This document shows, in pieces, positions 34,542 through 42,445 of a stretch of DNA of 64,000 nucleotides (within the stretch, counting starts at the first letter, position 1; each line of letters begins with the position of its first letter). This DNA comes from Streptomyces hygroscopicus (GTDB lineage Bacteria > Actinomycetota > Actinomycetes > Streptomycetales > Streptomycetaceae): contig CP018627.1 of the NCBI GenBank assembly GCA_002021875.1, positions 8,184,001-8,248,000 on the forward strand. The letters are read 5' to 3'. The notes beneath the pieces are model-generated. The model did not search any database. It worked only from the letters and a program-made list of their open reading frames with translations, and was not told the origin of the DNA. A program made the position numbers and the translations under genes.

Positions 34542-36869
34542 GTGCACGGAGGCATCCACTTCCACGCGCAGGGCACACCGGACCCGGGGAGCTCCTCCAG
34601 CCCCGTCCCACGCCAGTTACCGGCCGACGTGGGCGGATTCGTCAACCGAACCGATGAGCTTGGCCAGTTGAATGCCGTCCTCACCACCGAGGACGGCGGT
34701 CCGCTCGTCGTCTCGGTATACGTGATCGCCGGCACCGCCGGCGCCGGAAAGACATCGTTGGCACTGCGCTGGGCACACCAGGTCCGGGAGCGTTTCCCGG
34801 ATGGCCAGCTGTACGCCAATCTGCGCGGCTACGACCCCGGCGAGCCGGTCGCGGCACGCGAGGCCCTGCACCGCTTGCTGACCTCGCTCGGTGTCCCGCC
34901 CGGAGCCGTACCGCAGGATCTTGACGCGGCCGCCGCGTTGTACCGCTCGTTGCTGGCCGACCGCCGGGTACTGGTCGTCCTGGACAACGTGGCCACCGTC
35001 GGCCAGGTCAGGCCGTTGCTGCCCGGAAGCGCGCACAGCCTGGTGCTGGTCACCAGCCGCAGCCGCCTGTCCGGCCTCGCCGTCCGGGACGGGGCCCGCC
35101 GGCTTACGCTTGGCGTGCTGCCGGAGCCGGAGGCGGTTGCCCTGCTGCGCGTCGTCACCGCGGGATACCGGCCGGTCGATGACGAACGGCAGCTCGCCGA
35201 ATTGGCCCAACTGTGCGCACGACTTCCGCTCGCTCTGCGGATAGCCGCGGAACGCGCCGCCAGTCACCCCCACCTACGGCTGGACGACCTGATCGCCGAC
35301 CTACGCGACGAATCGGCCCTCTGGGACGCCCTGAGCACGGGCGACGACGAGGAAGCCGAAGCCGTCCGCACCGTCTTCGCGTGGTCCTATCGCGCCCTGT
35401 CCGAGCAAGCCGCCCGTCTGTTCCGCCTGCTGGGCCTACACCCCGGACCCGAGTTCGGGCTGCAGGCCGCTGCGGCCCTGACAGGGTCGGCCAGCGCCAG
35501 TCGATCCCGGCAGCTGCTGGACTCTCTGGTCGGTGCTCATCTGCTGGAGCAGACCGCCCCGGACCGTTACCGGTTCCACGACCTTCTGCGCGCCTACGCC
35601 ATCGATGAAGCCCAGCACGAAGAGCCGCCGGCCGAGCGGGAGGCAGCTCTGCGCCGCGTGCTGGAGTGGTACCTGCACACCGCCGATGCCGCGCAGAGCT
35701 GGATCAACCCCGCCGAGGATCGCGTGACCCTCACGCCCGCCTCGGACGACATCAGCCCGTTGACATTCCCCGACTACGACGCCGCCGTGGACTGGGCCGA
35801 GCGAGAACAGGACAACCTCCTCCAGGCGGTACGTATGGCGGCCGACGCCGGGCATGACGGCCTGGCGTGGCAGTTGTCCACGGTTCTGTGGAACGCGCAG
35901 TTCCCTTCCGTCTCAGGCACGAGCTGGCCGGCCGTGGGCCGCATCGGGCTGGAGGCAGCCGAACGGCTGGGGGAACGCGCCGCACAAGGTGCCCTCCACA
36001 CTTACCTCGGAATGGCCTACACCCGCATCAACCGCCAGGCCGAGAGCCTCGAATCCCATGAGAACGCGCTGACGATCCGGCGCGACCTGGGCGACCGCCT
36101 TGGCGAAGCACGCTCACTCAACCTGATCGGGCTGAACCATCTCCGCGGCAGACGACTCGACACCGCTGCCCACCACTTCGAGCAGGCCAGCTCCGCTTTT
36201 CAGGAGCAGGACGCCGCCCACTGGGCTGCCACGGCGATGTCCAACCTCGCGACCACCCACTACCGCGCCGGGCGGCTTCCGGAGGCGGCGACCGTCATCG
36301 ACCAGGCCCTGGCAGCGCACCGCGCTCTCGATGATCAGCGCGGCGAGGGCAACATCCTGCGTGTGCTGAGCGACGTCCAACGCGAACGGGGCGACGTCGA
36401 GGCATCCCTGGCCTCGGCCCAGGCCGTCCTCGACATCGCACTCAGTCTCCGTAACCTGCGCCTGGAGGGCTTCTGGCTGCTGACTCTCGGCGATGCCCAG
36501 CAGGCCAAGGACCAGTACGCAGAGGCCCTGACCTCCTACCAGCGGTCCGCCACACTCCACCGACGCCTCGCCGACCGCAGCCGAGAGGCGCTGGCCTGGC
36601 AGGGGGTTGGTGAGGTGTACCGCCAGCTCGGGCGCCATGTCGAGGCGGCCGACTTCCATCGCCAGGCCGCCTCGACGCACCGCGATCTCGGCGATGAGTG
36701 GAACCAGGCCCTGGCCCTTGATGGCTTGGCTGCGGCCGTACTCGGCGAAAGTCCGGAGGAGGCCCGTCGGCACTGGGCAGAGGCTCTGAGGTTCCTCGCC
36801 CCTTTCGATGACCCTCGCGCGGTAGCCGTGCGCGAGACCATCGAACGTGGACTAATCGAAACAAGCTGA
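34542..36869 (+). CDS. NB-ARC NTPase with TPR repeats (AfsR/STAND-like, no DNA-binding domain)
   Basis: This 775-residue STAND protein has a Walker A GTAGAGKT (residues 64-71), a Walker B-like VLVVLDNV (about 146-153), the VTSRSRLSGLAV sensor segment, and LPLALRIAAERAA (GxP-like motif). About eight TPR repeats fill residues 480-770. It lacks the winged-helix/BTAD part of AfsR, so it may be a signalling or immune-type switch rather than a transcription factor. The leading MHGGIHFHAQG resembles the VHGGVHFH tag of this actinobacterial group, whose members usually start further upstream, so the start is unsure. Confidence 0.88.
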   Translation: MHGGIHFHAQGTPDPGSSSSPVPRQLPADVGGFVNRTDELGQLNAVLTTEDGGPLVVSVYVIAGTAGAGKTSLALRWAHQVRERFPDGQLYANLRGYDPGEPVAAREALHRLLTSLGVPPGAVPQDLDAAAALYRSLLADRRVLVVLDNVATVGQVRPLLPGSAHSLVLVTSRSRLSGLAVRDGARRLTLGVLPEPEAVALLRVVTAGYRPVDDERQLAELAQLCARLPLALRIAAERAASHPHLRLDDLIADLRDESALWDALSTGDDEEAEAVRTVFAWSYRALSEQAARLFRLLGLHPGPEFGLQAAAALTGSASASRSRQLLDSLVGAHLLEQTAPDRYRFHDLLRAYAIDEAQHEEPPAEREAALRRVLEWYLHTADAAQSWINPAEDRVTLTPASDDISPLTFPDYDAAVDWAEREQDNLLQAVRMAADAGHDGLAWQLSTVLWNAQFPSVSGTSWPAVGRIGLEAAERLGERAAQGALHTYLGMAYTRINRQAESLESHENALTIRRDLGDRLGEARSLNLIGLNHLRGRRLDTAAHHFEQASSAFQEQDAAHWAATAMSNLATTHYRAGRLPEAATVIDQALAAHRALDDQRGEGNILRVLSDVQRERGDVEASLASAQAVLDIALSLRNLRLEGFWLLTLGDAQQAKDQYAEALTSYQRSATLHRRLADRSREALAWQGVGEVYRQLGRHVEAADFHRQAASTHRDLGDEWNQALALDGLAAAVLGESPEEARRHWAEALRFLAPFDDPRAVAVRETIERGLIETS

Positions 36870-37020
36870 AGCACCGACCGAGGCGGAGGCCGACGTGGAC
36901 AGGGGCGGGGCCCCAGATTCGGCGGCGCTCATCTTCTTGGCGGCTTCCCAGCCTCCGCCTTCCGGCCGATCAGCCGAAAGATCCGCAAGTTGAACCGGTG
37001 AGCTGTTCCGAAAGATCGAG

Positions 37021-37245
37021 TTATAGATTGTCAAAGTCTCCTGCGGTCATGCCTGCCTTGAAGGCTCGCCACTCACCGGAAGTGAAGCAGAGATGCGGAC
37101 CGGATGGGTTTTTCGAATCACGAACAGCCACCCCTCCAGCGGGGAGGGGCGCCAGCTCGAAGCACTCACCATTGTTCGCGGTGAAGCTGCTCTTCTGCCA
37201 GGCGAGGGATGCAGGGTCGATCGAGTAGAGGTCTATCTTCTCCAT
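37021..37245 (-). CDS. DUF397 domain protein
   Basis: This 74-residue protein with the DUF397 signature WQKSSFTANNGECFELAPLPAGGVAVRDSKNP and a C-terminal FTSGEWRAFKAGMTAGDFD is encoded 3 bp after the XRE gene stop. Such pairs, often with an RsbW-like ATPase, form the WhiJ-type developmental regulator modules of Streptomyces. DUF397 proteins act with, or antagonise, the neighbouring XRE protein. Confidence 0.93.
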   Translation of the reverse strand: MEKIDLYSIDPASLAWQKSSFTANNGECFELAPLPAGGVAVRDSKNPSGPHLCFTSGEWRAFKAGMTAGDFDNL

Positions 37246-37248
37246 CAG

Positions 37249-38124
37249 TTAGCTTCCCCTGTTTCTCGTACGAGCGATGACGTCGCGGCTCTCCTCTGGG
37301 GAGAGGGCCGCATCGGTGAGACTGCGGAACAGTCGGTGCAGGCGTCGCAGGTCCCGTGGGTCGTCCATCGTCAAGCTACCAGCGACCGACTCACCGAAGG
37401 CCACGTCGGGCACGTCTTCGTCTGAGAACTGGAGAATCCTGAAGGCTGAGATCTGAGCGGCCTGTTCGCCTTTCTCGTAGGGGATGACGCGTAGGTCGAT
37501 GCTGGGATGCGCTGAGATCTCCACCAGATGTCCCAACTGTTGCTGGTGCGTCCGTGCACCGCCGACCTGGAAGTCCAGGGCCGCCTGCGCGATGACGTAG
37601 TGGCACTCCAGTGGAGCTGTCGTTTCGTGGAGACAATGCCGCTGACGCAGGCTGCGCACCTCGACAAGCGCCTCGATCTGGTCTGGCCCCAGCGAGGCGA
37701 AGCCCACGCTGGTCACCGCCGCCGCGTAAGCCTCTGTCTGCAAGAGCCCTGGCAGGATGCCGACTTGATACTCGTGGACAGTCGAGGCTGCCGCCTCGAA
37801 CCCGAGGAAGCGTTCGTACTGGGCGCTGATCACTTCGCTGTACGGCGCCCACCACGGCTGGCGTCGCTCCCGGGCGGATGCGTGCAGCTCGGCAAGTTCG
37901 TCACGATGGTCAGCAGAGACCTCGTAGAGGTCCATGAGCTGGGCGAAGTGCCGCTGGGAGCAGACCCGCTTTCCGTTCTCGATCCGGCTGATCAAGGAGA
38001 CGTCGCAGCCGAGCGCCGCCGCAACTTCCGCGATGGTGAAGCGATTGGCTTCATGTCGCAGACGCCGCAGAGCCCGGCCGAACGTGACGCGAGACATCAG
38101 CAAGGTGCTGTTGCTGTTGGTCAT
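37249..38124 (-). CDS. XRE family regulator with DUF5753 (WhiJ-like)
   Basis: This protein of about 291 residues has an N-terminal helix-turn-helix (FGRALRRLRHEANRFTIAEVAAALGCDVSLISRIENGKR) and a DUF5753 ligand/partner domain (YQVGILPGLLQTEAYAAAV, then IDLRVIPYEKGEQAA). The ATG at 38124 has AGGGAG eight bases upstream; the longer open frame is not needed. With the DUF397 gene downstream and the divergent RsbW-like ATPase gene, it makes a typical WhiJ/AbaA-type trio. Confidence 0.92.
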   Translation of the reverse strand: MTNSNSTLLMSRVTFGRALRRLRHEANRFTIAEVAAALGCDVSLISRIENGKRVCSQRHFAQLMDLYEVSADHRDELAELHASARERRQPWWAPYSEVISAQYERFLGFEAAASTVHEYQVGILPGLLQTEAYAAAVTSVGFASLGPDQIEALVEVRSLRQRHCLHETTAPLECHYVIAQAALDFQVGGARTHQQQLGHLVEISAHPSIDLRVIPYEKGEQAAQISAFRILQFSDEDVPDVAFGESVAGSLTMDDPRDLRRLHRLFRSLTDAALSPEESRDVIARTRNRGS

Positions 38125-38420
38125 TGCTTCTCCCTGTGCCCGCGAGCTGCCCTCAAAGACCGGGCGGATGAGGGACATTCTCGATCCCGATGTAGCCAGA
38201 AACGATCAATCAGCAACGTCGTGTCAATTGACACGACGTGTGACTTGACGGTGCCTGGCTGTGGGGTGCAGCTTAGCGTTCATGACGTTACGCGCTCAAC
38301 TGAACGCCGAGCGTGGCAAAGCTCCGTGCGATGACTCAGAGGCACGGGTAACTGACGACCGAGCACGTTCCCGCTCTCACCTCGGAGTTCGAACGGCTCG
38401 CTGGATCGGTGGGAGCTGTC

Positions 38421-39074
38421 GTGAGCGAACCGTACGAAGTCAAGTTTCGCCTACCCCGTCGACGGAGCAGCGTTCCGCGGGCGCGGGCGCTGCTGCATTC
38501 CGTGCTCGCCGACTGGGGTGTCGGGCAGGAGGCCGCAGAGGTGGGGGAGCTGGTGTTGTCGGAACTGGTGACCAATGCCCTGCGTGTGCGTGTGCCCAAT
38601 GATCGGCTGGTGGAAGTGCGGATCGCACGGCTGGTGGATGAGGGCGTACTACGGCTCGAGGTCAGCGATGCCGGCGAGGGCAAGCCGGAGGTGCGGAAGC
38701 CGGACGAGGACGAGACAGGCGGGCGAGGGCTGCTGCTCGTGGAGGCTCTGGCTCATCGCTGGGGCTATGAAAGGCGCGCCTGCGGGATCGGGAAAACCGT
38801 CTGGGTCGAGCTGAAGGCGCCGGATCTGGTGTCGGAACGGGACGGAGTAGAGATCGCCGCGTTGGCGGTCCGAGTCGGTCAGCGTGTACGGGTGTGGGGT
38901 GAGTGGCGCACCGTCCGCAATGTGGGCACCCAGCAGCGCACATCGGGCGGGCTCACCGTGGTGCTAGCCCTGGACGACGGCTCGGCAGTGCGAATCGATG
39001 CCGCCGAGCCGCTGACTGTCCGAGACGCTGGCGCGTCCTTCTCCCCCCGAGGTACGGAGGACGCGCCAGGATAG
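38421..39074 (+). CDS. RsbW-like ATP-binding protein (anti-sigma type HATPase)
   Basis: This protein of about 217 residues has a HATPase_c2 domain: LVLSELVTNALRVRVPNDRLVEVRIARL (N-box), LEVSDAGEGKPEV (G1) and GGRGLLLVEALAHRWGYE (G2). It then has a 75-residue C-terminal beta-rich extension not found in plain RsbW proteins (VGQRVRVWGEWRTVRNVGTQQRTSGGLTVVLAL). GGGAG stands five bases before the GTG at 38421. It is divergent from the XRE/DUF397 pair and probably works with it. Confidence 0.88.
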   Translation: MSEPYEVKFRLPRRRSSVPRARALLHSVLADWGVGQEAAEVGELVLSELVTNALRVRVPNDRLVEVRIARLVDEGVLRLEVSDAGEGKPEVRKPDEDETGGRGLLLVEALAHRWGYERRACGIGKTVWVELKAPDLVSERDGVEIAALAVRVGQRVRVWGEWRTVRNVGTQQRTSGGLTVVLALDDGSAVRIDAAEPLTVRDAGASFSPRGTEDAPG

Positions 39075-39190
39075 CGGCCTACGCGCGTCGGCGCTCCGCC
39101 ATGAACCACACGGCCCCTTTCGTGCGCCGTTCCTTCCAGACGCAACATGCCCGCCCCGCCCAAGCTGGTTGCTGTGCTTCGGGTACACCC

Positions 39191-39490
39191 CTCCTGGAAT
39201 GTCTATTGATCACATCAGCACCAGACGGCCGCCACCGTCGAACTCGACACAACGTCTAAGGTTCCAGATGAAGAACGTCCGCGACACCTGCGCTGAGGCA
39301 TCCCCTCCATGTTGGTCGGCACGATGTCCTCATTTTCCAGGCGACAGCCTTGTCCCCGAAGCAGTGGCATCGGCCCCGGAACCCCCGCTCACTCAACGGC
39401 ATCTAGGGTGATGCGGCGTTGGAGACCGGTTGTGAACCACCCCGCGCCCATCTTCCGACACGCAAGATCGCGGCCTTGACGATGCCGCCG
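39191..39490. repeat. Degenerate copy of the recombinase-upstream flank
   Basis: The sequence begins CTCCTGGAATGTCTATTGAT and ends CGCAAGATCGCGGCCTTGAC. Both words, and the stretch containing CACCGTCGAACTCG between them, recur in order at 56333-56687. The two copies are diverged relatives. Confidence 0.85.
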
Positions 39491-39511
39491 ATGTCCTGCG
39501 ACATCACATCG

Positions 39512-39553
39512 GTGCCCCAGGATTCGAACCTGCGCACAAGGCTCCGGAGGCCG
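39512..39553 (-). repeat. tRNA-Arg(CCG)-like 3' fragment (att remnant)
   Basis: The minus strand reads CGGCCTCCGGAGCC (anticodon arm), TTGTGC, then GCAGGTTCGAATCCTG and a shortened acceptor that lacks four bases. There is no 5' half. It marks the boundary between the two island segments. Confidence 0.8.
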
Positions 39554-39710
39554 ACGGGTTTCTCTGCACCTGAGCTGGTCAGAGCTGTTCGGAGTCGGCT
39601 GTAGCTCGCTCCCGTCCACGGATGGTCCGAGGGCGCCAGCGTTGCTCAGTGCCGCTTGGGGGTGCCAGGAACCATTGGGAACGCTTTTGGAGGTAGTAAA
39701 CGAGCCTCGC

Positions 39711-40538
39711 TCATGAGACGGAGCGTCGTGTGAGCTCATCCGCCACCACTTGAAGCCACCGGGAAAGCGACTTCACTCGTGCCCCCCGTAGTAGCACGCC
39801 AGCTTCCGCGTGAGCGCCCGTTCCTCCCGGAGTGAGGTTCGCGGAGCCGATGTACGCGAGTCGATCGTCTGCCAGCACGATCTTGAAGTGAACACCTAGC
39901 CCAACCTCGTCCCACGAGCAAACTGTTAGCTTGCCGCTCGCGGTGCCGACCGCCTCACGAAGGACCGTTACCGCATCCACATTGGCGTTGGAGCGATTCG
40001 GCGCGGACCAGCCCAAAGCCCTGGTAATTACCGTGGCGGTCCCACCGTTCTGTAGGAGCGTGGTGAGGGCAGGCGCAAGTGCGATGGCGAAGGACGGATG
40101 CAGGTACGGCGCGGCGATCACTAGACGTGTTTGGGCGGTTTCCGCGACTTCGCGAATAGTGCGACCCGTGTCGAGCGGGAGCCCTGGTCCTCCGTTGTCG
40201 CGTGACATCATGCTCAGCGAATCCTTGAGGAAGGCTGGCACCGTGAGCACCAGCTCCCACCCCTCCTCTACCGACATCGCTACCATCGCGTGTGCTTGAG
40301 CCAGGAGCAGTGGCGCACCTGCTGTGAGGTTTCCTTCCCCATCGAGAACGCCCGCGTGTGCGAGAGCGTACGAGACGAGCCGCTGGTCGATGACGGCGTT
40401 CACGATGACTGCGGACACTTCAAGACCGGTGCCCGCGGCGGCCGCGATGTTGGTCGCGGCCGCCGCGGTGTCCACGGGGGCTGACGCCTGCAGAAGCAGG
40501 GAGACCAAGGGCCTCAGTGGCTCCAGTACCCGCGCCAC
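39711..40538 (-). CDS. drmC: DISARM protein DrmC, phospholipase D-like nuclease
   Basis: This protein of about 275 residues has one complete HKD motif, GVHFKIVLADDRLAYIGSANLTPGG, the phosphodiesterase signature of PLD-superfamily nucleases. In DISARM, DrmC is the PLD member and is dispensable in some systems. Its GTG lies about 25 bp inside the end of drmB, indicating coupled translation. It is the last gene of a minus-strand cluster drmE-drmA-drmB-drmC in the order known for class 2 DISARM. Confidence 0.88.
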   Translation of the reverse strand: MARVLEPLRPLVSLLLQASAPVDTAAAATNIAAAAGTGLEVSAVIVNAVIDQRLVSYALAHAGVLDGEGNLTAGAPLLLAQAHAMVAMSVEEGWELVLTVPAFLKDSLSMMSRDNGGPGLPLDTGRTIREVAETAQTRLVIAAPYLHPSFAIALAPALTTLLQNGGTATVITRALGWSAPNRSNANVDAVTVLREAVGTASGKLTVCSWDEVGLGVHFKIVLADDRLAYIGSANLTPGGTGAHAEAGVLLRGARVKSLSRWLQVVADELTRRSVS

Positions 40539-42385
40539 CGTCGTCCGTCTTCCGTTCCTGATTGGGGTGATCCTCCGGCGGGATCGGAGACGAGCGGTGG
40601 GAGCGTGCCGAAGAGTAGGTTGCGATCCAGCACGGTATTGAACCTCGCGCAGGCAACTTCGGAGAGGTGGAGGCACGCCGCGCACGCCCCACCGAAGTCC
40701 CGTCGACAAGGCGGATCGAACACGCAGCGAGTCTCCGCGTTCAGTTCGCACAGCGCGTCCACCAGGTCGAACCGATACACGTGTTCGAGCCCGCCGAGGG
40801 TGAAATTGCTACGTGTGTTGGCGTAGACAAGGAACGAGCAGTTAGCCGGGAAGAGGTACTCCCCGAGCGAGTCGACGTTGAGTCCGCACCTGGTGGCGAG
40901 GGCCTTCATCGTGCGGTGAGCCATGGAATGGACGAGACCGAGGATGGCCTTGGTGACGGGATCTTCGGGAGCGTTGAAGACGTCGAGCACCGGATCGCTG
41001 AATTGGAAGATCCATCGCTGAGCCCCATCCTGCGTACGCAGGTCAGGGTCTTCGATGACACCGGAGTCGACGAGCCACCGCACCACGGCAAGCTTGTCCA
41101 ACTCGAACAGTAGGCCTTCGGTCTCGGTGCGCACTCCGTACATCGGGAACTTGCTGTCACGCCCCGCCGGGAAGAAGCGGAACCGCTGCGTGGTCTGGGT
41201 GCCCCGGCGCGTGGTTGCCACCGCGTTACTGCTGATCCTCGTATAGCCCCCCACGATGTAGGCGATGGGCAACTCCCGCAGCAGAGTCACGTCATTGAAT
41301 CCGTAGTGGGAGATCAGCTTCGGGTACTGCTGGTAGTAGGCCTCCAACTGGGTTCCAGCGTCGCCATCGAGCAGGTTCTGGACCGTCAATGGCTTGGCGT
41401 CCCAAGCAAGGCCGAGCTGTCGGCATTCTTCACCAAAGGCTTCGATCGTCTCGGGGTCACGGCCCAAAGCCTCAACTTGGGCGTCCCAGGCGGGTACGTC
41501 GTCTTCCCGCTTCTGGGCCTTGGCGATGAGTTGGTCGTAGAGCTCCTCGCCCGGCTTCATTCCGAGTGCTTCCGCCGTCTCTCGCGCCTGTTCCACGGCG
41601 CCTCCCGTGGAGCTGGCGCCTCCAGCTCGCCGGAGACCCTCGGCTCCTCTGGGCAGTGTGCCAAGGCTCTGTGCTACTGCGGCGGCGTACACGCCGTCGT
41701 AGGCAAGCGCACCGTAGTCACCGCGAGTGGGCGGGTTGATGACGGTGACTTGTTGGGGGTAGTAGGCCGCGGTCTGCGGCACCCGCATGACCTGGGGACG
41801 TCCGTCGCGGCAGGTTGAGCACCATCTGACGACTGGATCGTCCGAGCGCCGCTGGCAGCGGGCGCAGGTCCAGTACCAGCGGGAGGTGTTCAGGTCGCGA
41901 GTGTTGTTGAGGTGCATCCAGGAACGGCAACCCGAGGCACATCGAGGGGCGGTGAGCTCGCTCAGGTGGCCGCACTCATGTACCTCGCACCAGGAGAACT
42001 GTTCCAACCGCCCGTGACTGGAGGTGGGGCATGTGGGTGCGGTGTCGGAGGTGCGGATGAGCCGGAAAGCGCCGCACGCACGGCACAGGAAGGTGTTGGG
42101 GAAGCGAACGGCGCGAAGGTCCTCCGCTTTGACAAGGCTGAACTGTCGCCGCTCGATGGCGGTCAGTTCGGCACCAGCTCGCGGGTCGCTGCCCGTGGCA
42201 CTGGCGAAGGGTAGGAGCAGCCGGCGAAGTTGCGATGCCACCCAGCCTTCGGGGACGTCGAGGGGGGTGACCTGGCGGGGCGGCTCGCCGAGAACCGACC
42301 CCTTGGAGGACCAGTTGTAGGGCTGCCCCGGCATGTAGCGCCAGAGTGCCTGGATGTTGCTGCGGTTGAGCTGTTCGAAGACCAT
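40514..42385 (-). CDS. drmB: DISARM protein DrmB (DUF1998, zinc-binding)
   Basis: This 623-residue protein has many paired cysteines: CRACG at 101-105, then CEVHECGH, CASGC, CARCQRR and CSTCRDG, and near the C-terminus CRRDFGGACAACLHLSEVAC. These suggest several zinc sites; the C-terminal group is the DUF1998 signature. DrmB forms a complex with the DrmA helicase and stimulates DNA engagement in characterised DISARM. GGAGAGAG precedes the ATG. It is 60 bp downstream of drmA and overlaps drmC. Confidence 0.9.
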   Translation of the reverse strand: MVFEQLNRSNIQALWRYMPGQPYNWSSKGSVLGEPPRQVTPLDVPEGWVASQLRRLLLPFASATGSDPRAGAELTAIERRQFSLVKAEDLRAVRFPNTFLCRACGAFRLIRTSDTAPTCPTSSHGRLEQFSWCEVHECGHLSELTAPRCASGCRSWMHLNNTRDLNTSRWYWTCARCQRRSDDPVVRWCSTCRDGRPQVMRVPQTAAYYPQQVTVINPPTRGDYGALAYDGVYAAAVAQSLGTLPRGAEGLRRAGGASSTGGAVEQARETAEALGMKPGEELYDQLIAKAQKREDDVPAWDAQVEALGRDPETIEAFGEECRQLGLAWDAKPLTVQNLLDGDAGTQLEAYYQQYPKLISHYGFNDVTLLRELPIAYIVGGYTRISSNAVATTRRGTQTTQRFRFFPAGRDSKFPMYGVRTETEGLLFELDKLAVVRWLVDSGVIEDPDLRTQDGAQRWIFQFSDPVLDVFNAPEDPVTKAILGLVHSMAHRTMKALATRCGLNVDSLGEYLFPANCSFLVYANTRSNFTLGGLEHVYRFDLVDALCELNAETRCVFDPPCRRDFGGACAACLHLSEVACARFNTVLDRNLLFGTLPPLVSDPAGGSPQSGTEDGRRWRGYWSH

Positions 42386-42445
42386 GTGAACTCTCTCCGA
42401 GTACGGGAGGGGAACGGCTGGGAGCGACGCGGGATCCGCGTGCGG

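Larger units (their letters stand above)
39075..39710. other. Gene-free junction of two integrated segments
   Basis: This 636-bp stretch contains a degenerate copy (39191-39490) of the flank that precedes the serine recombinase (56333-56687), joined directly to a tRNA-Arg-like fragment (39512-39553). The recombinase gene expected in between is missing. Confidence 0.7.
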
